From 21-14-0-10-47-8 sp966211455 (GTDB lineage: Bacteria; Bdellovibrionota; Bdellovibrionia; Bdellovibrionales; Bdellovibrionaceae): a stretch of DNA of 64,000 bases. The translations under genes were made by a program, and so were the position numbers. The DNA lies in assembly GCA_966211455.1 (NCBI GenBank), contig CBIHNI010000018.1:1-64000 (forward strand), read 5' to 3'. Shown piece after piece: positions 43,627 through 51,410 of the stretch; the first letter of the stretch is position 1, and every line of letters starts with the position of its first letter. Under the pieces are notes generated by a model. That model saw only the letters and a list, made by a program, of their open reading frames with translations. It made no database searches and was not told the DNA's origin.

Positions 43627-44484
43627 CTAATCGCCGCCGCAGAACAAAGGTCCGTAATCTTTTTCTTCTTGCGAGAAAGCATAGACCAAACTTCCGCTAG
43701 AACTTCCCGCTTCCATTTTTGTTCTTTCCATCACGGTTTGGGCGACCATCGGTGGAAGCATCATGCAACCCCAAGATAAGGGCTGAACTTCAGAGACCGG
43801 CATCGCGGTGAAATCTTCGCGACCTGTCGAAGAAATCAAAGGTCCGCGCATCCCGGGATCTCCGTGGATGATGACCTCACGTCTGAAGACCTGATCGTTG
43901 ATTCCTTTTTCCAATCCATAAAGATGCATTCCGATTTTCCAGGCCGGATTGTTCAATCTGTATTTCTGACCGGTGATAAAAAATCCATTCGAAGAAAGAT
44001 AAGATCCATTTTCGTTCGACATCGAACGAGCAAATTCGATATTTTCAGTTTCTTGCATGCCGCGACCGCGACCATGCGCCACCACGGTGGCTTCGACTTC
44101 ACCCGTCTGCAAGTTGATCACGAAAAATCGTGGCAGACGAGATGACTTGGTCATATCGAAGATCATCATATAAGGCGAAGAACGAAAATCGATCTCACTT
44201 TTGCCAGAATCGCCATAAGCCGGAAATTTTGTGTTTTTGTAGCGGTCATGAAAACACAAGGCTTGGTGAATCGCGGTCAGATCACCATCTAGCTTCATAA
44301 AGTTACGGATGATTTTCTTTTTCAGCTCGGACATTTTCTTTTTGGGTGTTACCGGCATCTCAGATTCTGCGGCTGGAATGGCCGAAGCTTCTGGCTGATC
44401 TTTCAAATCAACGACAGTTGGTTCGGATGCGTTTGCGTTGGCAAAAGAGAGAGCAACAACAAGAGAAAGAAAAAGTGATTTCAT
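43627..44484 (-). CDS. murein L,D-transpeptidase catalytic domain family protein (copy 2)
   Basis: 285 residues with a signal peptide (FLSLVVALSFANANA). A Pro/Glu/Ala-rich stretch (20-50) and a basic helix precede the YkuD_2-type catalytic domain: HGRGRGMQE near 138, GFFITGQKYRLNNPAW, HLYGLEKG, IHGDPGMRG with His207 and PLSWGCMMLPP with nucleophile Cys240. Closely similar to the copy at 7340-8206 throughout the catalytic part. Its start lies only 19 nt after a strong terminator of the small-protein gene, so it seems to depend on read-through. Periplasmic peptidoglycan enzyme by family. Confidence 0.9.
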   Translation of the reverse strand: MKSLFLSLVVALSFANANASEPTVVDLKDQPEASAIPAAESEMPVTPKKKMSELKKKIIRNFMKLDGDLTAIHQALCFHDRYKNTKFPAYGDSGKSEIDFRSSPYMMIFDMTKSSRLPRFFVINLQTGEVEATVVAHGRGRGMQETENIEFARSMSNENGSYLSSNGFFITGQKYRLNNPAWKIGMHLYGLEKGINDQVFRREVIIHGDPGMRGPLISSTGREDFTAMPVSEVQPLSWGCMMLPPMVAQTVMERTKMEAGSSSGSLVYAFSQEEKDYGPLFCGGD

Positions 44485-44503
44485 ATATGACCTTGCTTGA
44501 AAA

Positions 44504-44536
44504 AAGAGCCTCTCTGAATTTCTCAGAGAGGCTCTT
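44504..44536 (-). terminator. intrinsic terminator between small secreted gene and transpeptidase (copy 2)
   Basis: Perfect 14-bp arms (AAGAGCCTCTCTGA and its complement) around a 5-nt loop; the second arm runs into a T tract on the minus strand. It starts 5 nt past the stop of the 44542-44847 gene. Only 19 nt lie between it and the transpeptidase ATG, too few for a separate promoter after the terminator. Confidence 0.88.
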
Positions 44537-44541
44537 GGGAA

Positions 44542-44847
44542 CTATGGAACTTGAATCGTGACTTTGATCGAGCAAGTCGTCCAACCGTCGTTGTACATAT
44601 AAGAATCTACGTAATCAGTTTGAACGATCGGCGCGTCGTAACAAGCCTGTGACTGGATTTTGTAATCGTTCACACAAGAACGGCGCGCACCATTCAATCC
44701 GTCTGTAATCGCTTGTCCTTCACAAGCATAGTATCCACCGTATGTTCCAGCTTGGCCCGTCCAATACAAAGTGCGAGCTTGTGCAGCGCTTGCGATTGTC
44801 ATGACGGTCATGATTGCAGATGCAACCAACATTAAACGTGTTTTCAT
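44542..44847 (-). CDS. small secreted cysteine-containing protein (copy 2)
   Basis: 101 residues from ATG 44847, with AAAGGAGAG just upstream; an ATG at 44886 in frame lacks a ribosome site. The signal peptide (AIMTVMTIASAAQA) leaves about 78 residues. Mature start TLYWTGQAGTYGGYYAC, four cysteines (YYAC, RSC, QAC, TTC), end VTIQVP. Paralog of 8292-8591. Function unknown; always upstream of an L,D-transpeptidase in this window. Confidence 0.86.
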   Translation of the reverse strand: MKTRLMLVASAIMTVMTIASAAQARTLYWTGQAGTYGGYYACEGQAITDGLNGARRSCVNDYKIQSQACYDAPIVQTDYVDSYMYNDGWTTCSIKVTIQVP

Positions 44848-44887
44848 TTTTCTCTCCTTTGAGAATATTTGCGATGATTGATTCATC

Positions 44888-44935
44888 GGTTTGTTTGGTG
44901 GTCGGAATATAAAGGAGAGAGCAAGGTCTTCTCAA
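44888..44935 (-). promoter_or_regulatory. promoter and conserved leader motif, module copy 2
   Basis: On the minus strand TTGAGA at 44935-44930 and TATATT at 44911-44906 have an 18-nt spacer, followed by CACCAAACAAACC at 44900-44888, identical to the leader of the first copy. It should drive the small secreted protein and, by read-through, the transpeptidase. Confidence 0.65.
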
Positions 44936-45050
44936 TTTACAAGAAAGGAAAAGTCGCGCGAAAGTTTCCTGAAAATGAAATTGTAATTATTCTTTGACAC
45001 TTCGGTGTGGAAATAGATCCGTACTTGGAGTGATGAAATGACGACTGTTC

Positions 45051-45371
45051 TTACTTTTTTTCAAACAAGAGCTTGCGATAACGAATAATATCGAAAGCCA
45101 TGCGGAAGTCGCCGATCAAACTGTAAATCGGATGCGTGAAGGTAGCAGGCCGGTTGTGCTCGACGTGAAAGTGCGCAACCCAAGCAAATCCGTATCCGAA
45201 AATCGGAGTGAGCCATATCCAAGCCCAATTGTCCGAAAAGAAACCAACCCCCAGAATCCACAAGATCGCACAGCTGGTGCCGATCAAATGCAGAACTCGC
45301 GTTTTCGGCAATCGGTGCTCTTGAAGATAAAAGGGATAGAAATCTTTGAAGGATTTAAACTCGTTCGTCAT
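45051..45371 (-). CDS. Mpo1-like (DUF962) membrane protein
   Basis: 106 residues. The opening FKDFYPFYLQEHRLPKTRVLHLIGTS, then two to three membrane segments and AHFHVEHNRPATFTHPIYSLIGDF, is typical of the DUF962/Mpo1-like family. The yeast member is a dioxygenase of 2-hydroxy fatty acids; the His residues (EHR, LHLIG, HFHVEHN) that would bind metal are present. Substrate here unknown. Its ATG overlaps the stop of the upstream gene by 4 nt. Confidence 0.88.
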   Translation of the reverse strand: MTNEFKSFKDFYPFYLQEHRLPKTRVLHLIGTSCAILWILGVGFFSDNWAWIWLTPIFGYGFAWVAHFHVEHNRPATFTHPIYSLIGDFRMAFDIIRYRKLLFEKK

Positions 45372-46894
45372 AGACGATAATAGTCTAGCATCTCGATCGC
45401 GCTATTTGCACGATAAGCTTTGATGCTTTCGTCATAAGTCGGCTCTTGCCAGCCCAAAGGGTTTAACAACTCGCGTTTCTTTTGAGCGACAGATTCGATC
45501 GGATGCAGACTTGGGGCCTTTTGCAGAGCCATCATCAGAGATGGCATGTGCAGCTCGGCAAACTTGATCTTAGGATTCTGCACAGCAAAATCTGAGATTC
45601 CTTTTTGGATGAATCCGTCCAGGCGGACGCTGTCGTTTTCGCAGGCGTTCACATACAGAAGCTTCTGCACACGGTGAGAGAAAGATTTCAGCACCGAAAG
45701 CGAAGGCATCCCGCAATGAAGAAGAATCCCATTCGTCGCCTGGATGGGTCCCAAGACCTTCAGGCTCAAAGGTTCGTTTTCAAACCCCATCTGCACTTGG
45801 CCTTTGGACTCGAAGCCAATCAGCTTGGTGGTTTTTGATTTCAGCTGTTTCTGGATTTCTTTCGAAATCTCTTTCGAAGACTCGTCTGAAACGATCAATA
45901 CATCTAACGCCGCTTGCGGGGACGATTCATTGAAACCACGACGCTTTAAAGCCGCATCGAAATAATGCGCAAACTTTTGGGTCAGAGCTTTCGTCTCCAT
46001 CACGTTTGATAGAAAGTAGCTCCAATTGTCCAGATGGGTCGCAGCCTCGTGATAGGTTTGCTGATGCGGCTCTAAATAGCTCATCCCAAAGTTCTTATCG
46101 TGAAATTCAGAGGTCGCTAAAATCTCGGGCAGAAGCTTTAAGAAATCCAGGCGATCTTGATTTCCCATATTGTTAAAGGCTTCCATTAAGGACTGCGACA
46201 GCAGCGGACGTAACACCGGCTGATAGATTTCATCGGCCCGCGCATCAATGAGGCTATCTTCGCACAAAGGCTCGTGCTCGTTGGATTTCCACAGGCTTTT
46301 GCAATAGCCCTTAAAGTTCATCAGAACTTGCGGCCACCGGGCTTCTGTTTCTTCGTTGAAGACGATGCCGGTGATCGGATGTTGGATTTTGAAATCGCCC
46401 AGCAAAGCGTAATACAAGAAATCCGTCATGCTTTCTTCAACCGAAAACTGAGACTGAAGATTGATATTGGCATTTTCGCGAAACCAAACTTTCAAGAAGG
46501 CTTTTTCCAGCTGGCCTTGGCTTTTCAGAATCGATTCGCTGATGAAGATCTGATGATCACGAATACGATAGATAGTGCCTGTGCCTTCAAAAATCGTCAG
46601 GCTCACGCGGCTTTGCAAGGGCTTCACCCATTCCAAAACTTTCTCAAGCTTTTGCAGACGGCGGCCCAAATCGCGGGTTTGATTTGCTAAGATTTGATCA
46701 TAATCGACATGACGATGCAGACCACAGCGGTAAGCAATCGAAGTCCCTTTGCTTGAGACACTGTCGATTCTTTCGACAAGCTTGGATTCAATACAAAGCG
46801 GCTTTCTTGCGACAAAGGCAAAAACCACAAGAAGTCCCGTAAAAGTGAGCACAAGCAGAGCTGTCCACCAGTGCAACGAACGACGTCTCAGCAT
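45368..46894 (-). CDS. membrane-anchored protein of unknown function
   Basis: 508 residues from ATG 46894 (a GTG at 46915 is possible). One N-terminal membrane segment (WTALLVLTFTGLLVVFAFVA), then a large domain outside the cytoplasm. The middle contains helices and a SLMEAFNNMGNQDRLDFLKLLPEI stretch. The C-terminal part (350-480) alternates strands and helices: DVLIVSDESSKEI, ILLHCGMPSLSVL, KLLYVNACENDSVRLDG. The latter recalls the H...NAC/S-type core of caspase-like CHAT domains, with HCG and NACEN in place, but I am not sure. Coupled to the Mpo1-like gene. Confidence 0.6.
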   Translation of the reverse strand: MLRRRSLHWWTALLVLTFTGLLVVFAFVARKPLCIESKLVERIDSVSSKGTSIAYRCGLHRHVDYDQILANQTRDLGRRLQKLEKVLEWVKPLQSRVSLTIFEGTGTIYRIRDHQIFISESILKSQGQLEKAFLKVWFRENANINLQSQFSVEESMTDFLYYALLGDFKIQHPITGIVFNEETEARWPQVLMNFKGYCKSLWKSNEHEPLCEDSLIDARADEIYQPVLRPLLSQSLMEAFNNMGNQDRLDFLKLLPEILATSEFHDKNFGMSYLEPHQQTYHEAATHLDNWSYFLSNVMETKALTQKFAHYFDAALKRRGFNESSPQAALDVLIVSDESSKEISKEIQKQLKSKTTKLIGFESKGQVQMGFENEPLSLKVLGPIQATNGILLHCGMPSLSVLKSFSHRVQKLLYVNACENDSVRLDGFIQKGISDFAVQNPKIKFAELHMPSLMMALQKAPSLHPIESVAQKKRELLNPLGWQEPTYDESIKAYRANSAIEMLDYYRL

Positions 46895-46985
46895 GACGTT
46901 TTGCAGAGCAAACACGGGGCCAAAAAATCACGGTCTGAAGGCCAGATCTTTTGGCTTTTCTACAAAAATAAAGTTCGCGCTTTGA

Positions 46986-49900
46986 TCAGGCTTCCAGAGC
47001 CTCGTCCCCGACTTCCGCGAAGGCCTTCTTGATTTCCTCGCGAGACGCATCCCGCTTGCGCAGGCGATCCATAATCAAATACGCACATGGCACCACATAC
47101 AACGTCAGCAGTGTCGACATAAAGACCCCGCCGATCAGTGTGATCGCCATCGGTTTGAACGTTTCAGAACCGGCACCCGTTGCGACGGCCGACGGAACGG
47201 CAGCGGCCATCGTCGCGAAACTGGTCATCAGGATCGGACGCAAACGCGTCGGACAGGCTTCCATCAACGCCGATCGGGCATCCGGAGCCCCGCGATCGCG
47301 ACAAGTGTTGGTGAATTCAATCAACAGGATCGAGTTCTTTTTCACGATTCCCATCAACAAAAGAATTCCGATCAACGAATAGATGTTGATCGATTGCCCT
47401 GTCAGGTACAGAGCGAAGAAGGCTCCGCTGAAGCTGAATGGAAGCGCCATCAAGATCGCCATCGGATCGATGTAGGAGTTAAACTGTGCAGCCAAAACCA
47501 TGTAGGCAACAAAAAGCCCCAATACCAAAGCAAAAATCAAACTGTCGAATGATTCTTGGAAAGTTTTAGAAGTCCCTGTCTGTTCGATCGTGTAACCGTC
47601 CTCGAGTTCCTCTTTGCCTTTGCTGAAAATAAAATCCAAGGCCGCTTGCTGCGAGGCTTTACCTTTCAAGTTTGCATAGATGCTGATCGCACGCTGACGG
47701 TCGACACGCGAAACCGATTGCAGACTGGATTTCGTTTCCTGCTTTGTGACTTTCGTGATGGGAATCAAATTCGATCGCGAATTGCCGATCAAAAGATCTT
47801 TGATCTCGGTCAATTGATTTTTGCTCTGTTCGACTTTCACACGGATATCATAGCGATGACCATCTTTCGGATACTGTCCAGCTTTGACCCCACCGATCAA
47901 GGCATTCACCGTCGTTCCGATCGCGCCGACGCTCACCCCGTGCAAGGCTGCCTGCACTCGCTCGGGTACGATTTGAATCTCGGGCATCCCTAAAAGATAG
48001 TTGGAATCGACGTCGGTCATCAATCCGGACTTGCGCATCGACTCCATCAGTTTTTCGCTTTGCTCGGCCAGTTTATCCCAGTTCGGACCGGCAACACGGA
48101 TCTCGATCGGAAACCCGCGTCCCGTGCCGAAGCCCCGGGTTGAAAGATCCTGCATAAAGACTTTCACATCCGGAATTTTTCGCAGTTCCTGACGGGCGAC
48201 CTCCATGAAGTCTTGCTGAGAGATCTCACGGGTCCCTTTTGGCTTCATCGTGATGAACATCATTCCCGTGTTCGAGTCGTTCGACTGACCCGAAAATCCG
48301 CCCAGGGCGGCGTACATGCGCTCCACTTCGGGACGGCTCGAAAACCAATCTTCCACCTTTTTCATTTTATCGTCGGTAAACGCCAAAGAGCTTCCGATCG
48401 GAGTTTGAAAGCGCACCAAAAAGAGCGACTGATCTTGCACCGGCATCATCTCTTGTCGAAGAAGTTTGACGACTCCGAAAGAAGCTCCCACCAGAAGAAT
48501 CGACACGATCAAAACGGTCCACTTGTGATTCAACGAGAAAACCAAAGATTTTTCGTAGAATTCACGAAGCTTGTGCATGCCGCGCTCGAAATTTCGTCCC
48601 AGCCATGACGTCCGTTCGCTCATATGAACGAAAGTCGCGCAACGCATCGGCGTGATGGTTAGGGATTCGACCAGCGACAGGAACACCGCAAGCGAGATGG
48701 TCACTCCAAACTGCAAGAAATATTTCCCGATCACACCCTTCATAAAAGCAACCGGCAAGAAGATGGCAATGACCGCTACACTGGCCGCCAAAGCGGCAAA
48801 TGTAATTTCGCGGGCGCCGATGATGGCGGATGCGACTTGACCACGGCCTTTTTCGTTGTAGCGGAATATGTTCTCTAGAACCATGATGGCATCGTCGACG
48901 ACGATACCGATCGCCAATGTCAGACCCAAAAGCGTGAACGTATTCAGTGTAAAGCCCGCGAAATAAAGGCCGATAAAGGCCCCCATGATCGAAGTCGGAA
49001 TCGAAAGCAAAACATTGAAAGTCGCCGAAAAACTTCCCAAGAACATCCAGCATACAAGCGAAGTCAGAATCACCGCCAACACCAAGTGATGCGTCAGCGC
49101 ATCCACCGACTGTTCGATGAAGACCGTACTGTCCGAGTTCACCGTGAGCTTCATGCCTTCAGGCAAAGTGCCATTTACTTCATTCGCTTTCTCTTTCACC
49201 GCCCGCGCTACGGCGACCGCGTTCGATCCGCGTTGCTTCTTGATTCCAAGACCCAAGGCCATTTGCTTATTGAACCGAGAGATGCGGCGAACATCTTCCA
49301 AACCTTCTTCGACTCGCGCGACCTGTCCGATCTTTAGCATATTCGAAGGATCGGCGATGGCTTGGCCGGCCCGCTGACTGATCACAATGTTTTTGAATTC
49401 TTCGACCGATTTCGCCTCGCCCATGGTGCGAACGTTGAAGTTGCGTTTATCCGTTTCGACGAATCCGCCTGGTACTTCCGAATGTTCATTCTTGATGGCG
49501 CTAATGATATCGGTGACCGCGATATTGTAGCGGGTCAGCGTTTCTGGCTTCACCCAGACGCGCAGGGCGGGATCCGTGTAACCACCCAAAGTGACTTCTC
49601 CCACGCCGGGGACCGTGGTAAAACGATCTTTCAACACATCACGCGCATATTTGTTGAGATATTCAAGATCATTTTTTTCGGAGGTTAGAGCCAGCCAAAG
49701 GATCGGCTGATCGTCCGGATTGGTTTTTGAGATCACCGGCGCATCCACATCCGTCGGTAAAAGACGCTGGGCTTGTGCGACCTTGGTTTGCACCTCTTGA
49801 AGGGCCACGTTGATGTCGCGGTTCAACTCGAATTCGACCGTGATATTGGCAATTCCGGTTTTGCTGGTCGAAGTGATGCTACGGATACCCTCAACGGTTG

Positions 49901-50114
49901 AAAGCGCGTCCTCGAGCGGATCGACGACTGTCGTCTCAATGATCTCGGGCGCGGCCCCCTCTAAGGTGACAGAAACGTTCACCACCGGGAAGTCGACGTC
50001 CGGCAGCTGGCTGACCCCCATCCGGGAGAAAGAGATCGCCCCGAAAACGATCAATCCCAACATCAACATCCAGGCAAATACAGGGTTGCGAATGGAAACA
50101 TCCGAAATGCGCAT
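46986..50114 (-). CDS. RND family efflux permease (HAE1 type)
   Basis: 1042 residues, full length. It opens ISDVSIRNPVFAWMLMLGLIV; two large periplasmic loops lie between membrane segments 1-2 and 7-8. The proton-relay pair is in GIVVDDAIMVLENIF (near 405) and the end has PMAILMALPFSFSGAFFALYLTGQ and RLRPILMTSFAT. Such pumps need a membrane fusion protein and an outer channel; neither gene is next to it. It follows HMG-CoA lyase after 21 nt with its own AGGAG, so it looks like the last gene of the leucine-degradation operon. Substrate unknown. Confidence 0.93.
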   Translation of the reverse strand: MRISDVSIRNPVFAWMLMLGLIVFGAISFSRMGVSQLPDVDFPVVNVSVTLEGAAPEIIETTVVDPLEDALSTVEGIRSITSTSKTGIANITVEFELNRDINVALQEVQTKVAQAQRLLPTDVDAPVISKTNPDDQPILWLALTSEKNDLEYLNKYARDVLKDRFTTVPGVGEVTLGGYTDPALRVWVKPETLTRYNIAVTDIISAIKNEHSEVPGGFVETDKRNFNVRTMGEAKSVEEFKNIVISQRAGQAIADPSNMLKIGQVARVEEGLEDVRRISRFNKQMALGLGIKKQRGSNAVAVARAVKEKANEVNGTLPEGMKLTVNSDSTVFIEQSVDALTHHLVLAVILTSLVCWMFLGSFSATFNVLLSIPTSIMGAFIGLYFAGFTLNTFTLLGLTLAIGIVVDDAIMVLENIFRYNEKGRGQVASAIIGAREITFAALAASVAVIAIFLPVAFMKGVIGKYFLQFGVTISLAVFLSLVESLTITPMRCATFVHMSERTSWLGRNFERGMHKLREFYEKSLVFSLNHKWTVLIVSILLVGASFGVVKLLRQEMMPVQDQSLFLVRFQTPIGSSLAFTDDKMKKVEDWFSSRPEVERMYAALGGFSGQSNDSNTGMMFITMKPKGTREISQQDFMEVARQELRKIPDVKVFMQDLSTRGFGTGRGFPIEIRVAGPNWDKLAEQSEKLMESMRKSGLMTDVDSNYLLGMPEIQIVPERVQAALHGVSVGAIGTTVNALIGGVKAGQYPKDGHRYDIRVKVEQSKNQLTEIKDLLIGNSRSNLIPITKVTKQETKSSLQSVSRVDRQRAISIYANLKGKASQQAALDFIFSKGKEELEDGYTIEQTGTSKTFQESFDSLIFALVLGLFVAYMVLAAQFNSYIDPMAILMALPFSFSGAFFALYLTGQSINIYSLIGILLLMGIVKKNSILLIEFTNTCRDRGAPDARSALMEACPTRLRPILMTSFATMAAAVPSAVATGAGSETFKPMAITLIGGVFMSTLLTLYVVPCAYLIMDRLRKRDASREEIKKAFAEVGDEALEA

Positions 50115-50135
50115 ACAGTCTCCTATCAGATGTCT

Positions 50136-51059
50136 TTAAGCTTTCGGCAAGCCCGCCTTTGCGACTTTCGACGAAAGTTCTTTCTGCATCTGAGTGCTCA
50201 TCCAACGATCGATATCAATATATGATTTCAAATCCAAACCTGTTTTCACGTTCATACGCTCGAACATGTAAACGACATCTTCGGTCGCCACATTGCCAGC
50301 GCTACCCGGAGCATAAGGGCATCCACCCAATCCACCCAGGCTGGAATCAAACACGCGCACACCGAGCTCGTAAGCTCTGAGAATATTGGCCACGGCCGTT
50401 CCGCGTGTATCATGAAAATGACATGCAATTTTCTTTAAGGGAATTTTCGCCTTCAGCTTTTTCACTAAGCTTTCAACTTGCTTGGGATCGGCCACACCGA
50501 TGGTGTCGCCAATGGAAATTTCAAAGCATCCCAGTTTATGAAGGCGCACCGCAAGCTCGACGACCTTTTTTTCAGAGACGGCACCTTCGTAAGGGCAACC
50601 GAAACAAACAGACAGGTAACCGCGCACGCGGATTTTATTTTTCTTCGCCATGGCCATCACAGGCTTGAAGCGTTCAAAGCTTTCATCAATCGTGCAGTTG
50701 ATATTGGCTTTCGAAAAAGATTCCGAGCTGCTAGCGAAGATCGCGATTTCCTTCACGCCGGATTCCAACGCTTCTTTCATGCCGTGTTCGTTTGGAACCA
50801 ACACTGAAAATTCGATGTCTTTACCGATTTTCTTTTCCTTTTGTAATTTCAAAGCGCCAGCAACGACTTCTTTTGAACCCGCCATCTGCGGAATTTTGTC
50901 AGCACGGACGAAAGCGCCGATTTCAATGCGCTTCACACCAGCCAAAGACAAACGGCGCGCCAATTCAACCCGTGTTTCCACAGAAACTGCCGTCTTCTCG
51001 TTCTGAAGACCGTCTCGCAATCCCATTTCCACGATTTGAACTTTTTGAGTCGCCGCCAT
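50136..51059 (-). CDS. hydroxymethylglutaryl-CoA lyase
   Basis: 307 residues. TIM-barrel blocks: VEMGLRDGLQNEK near 10, the FCFGCPYEG-like VCFGCPYEGAVSEKKV with a metal-region Cys, CHFHDTRGTAVANI with metal His ligands, and the active-site Cys loop SLGGLGGCPYAPGSAGNVATEDVVY. It splits HMG-CoA to acetoacetate and acetyl-CoA, the last step of leucine catabolism. AGGAG precedes the ATG. It lies 9 nt after the biotin carrier gene. Confidence 0.95.
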   Translation of the reverse strand: MAATQKVQIVEMGLRDGLQNEKTAVSVETRVELARRLSLAGVKRIEIGAFVRADKIPQMAGSKEVVAGALKLQKEKKIGKDIEFSVLVPNEHGMKEALESGVKEIAIFASSSESFSKANINCTIDESFERFKPVMAMAKKNKIRVRGYLSVCFGCPYEGAVSEKKVVELAVRLHKLGCFEISIGDTIGVADPKQVESLVKKLKAKIPLKKIACHFHDTRGTAVANILRAYELGVRVFDSSLGGLGGCPYAPGSAGNVATEDVVYMFERMNVKTGLDLKSYIDIDRWMSTQMQKELSSKVAKAGLPKA

Positions 51060-51068
51060 CAGAAGCTC

Positions 51069-51410
51069 CTATTTGTCCTCTTTGATCTGCGCCAGCAGCT
51101 TGCCCAGCGCCACTTGATCGCCGACCTTGCACGCAAGACTTGTGACCTCGCCGGCCACGTCGGCTTTCAGGGTGTACTCCATCTTCATCGCTTCCATCAC
51201 CAGCACCACATCACCGGCTGCCACTTTGTCGCCGGTCTTTTTCAGAAGCTTGGTCACTTTGCCTGGCATCGGCGCGACCAAATCGCCTGACTTGGCTTTG
51301 CCGGCACCTTTGGCTCCGAATTTCTTCTGCGAAGGATTCTCGTAAATAAAAGTTCGGCCTTCAAAGTGAACCCACATTTGACCTTTGACCATTTGAGCTG
51401 TGTTTTTCAC
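51069..51410 (-). CDS. biotin carboxyl carrier protein, separate from its carboxylase
   Basis: 113 residues from GTG 51410, which shares its G with the TAG stop of the upstream biotin carboxylase and has AGAGGTG before it. The biotinyl domain covers 41-113, with the attachment site VMEAMKMEY (Lys76). The N-terminal 40 residues (MWVHFEGRTFIYEN) look like the linker part of a fused acyl-CoA carboxylase alpha chain. In most MCC enzymes this domain is the C-terminus of one 650-residue chain; here it is a separate polypeptide. Confidence 0.9.
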   Translation of the reverse strand: MKNTAQMVKGQMWVHFEGRTFIYENPSQKKFGAKGAGKAKSGDLVAPMPGKVTKLLKKTGDKVAAGDVVLVMEAMKMEYTLKADVAGEVTSLACKVGDQVALGKLLAQIKEDK

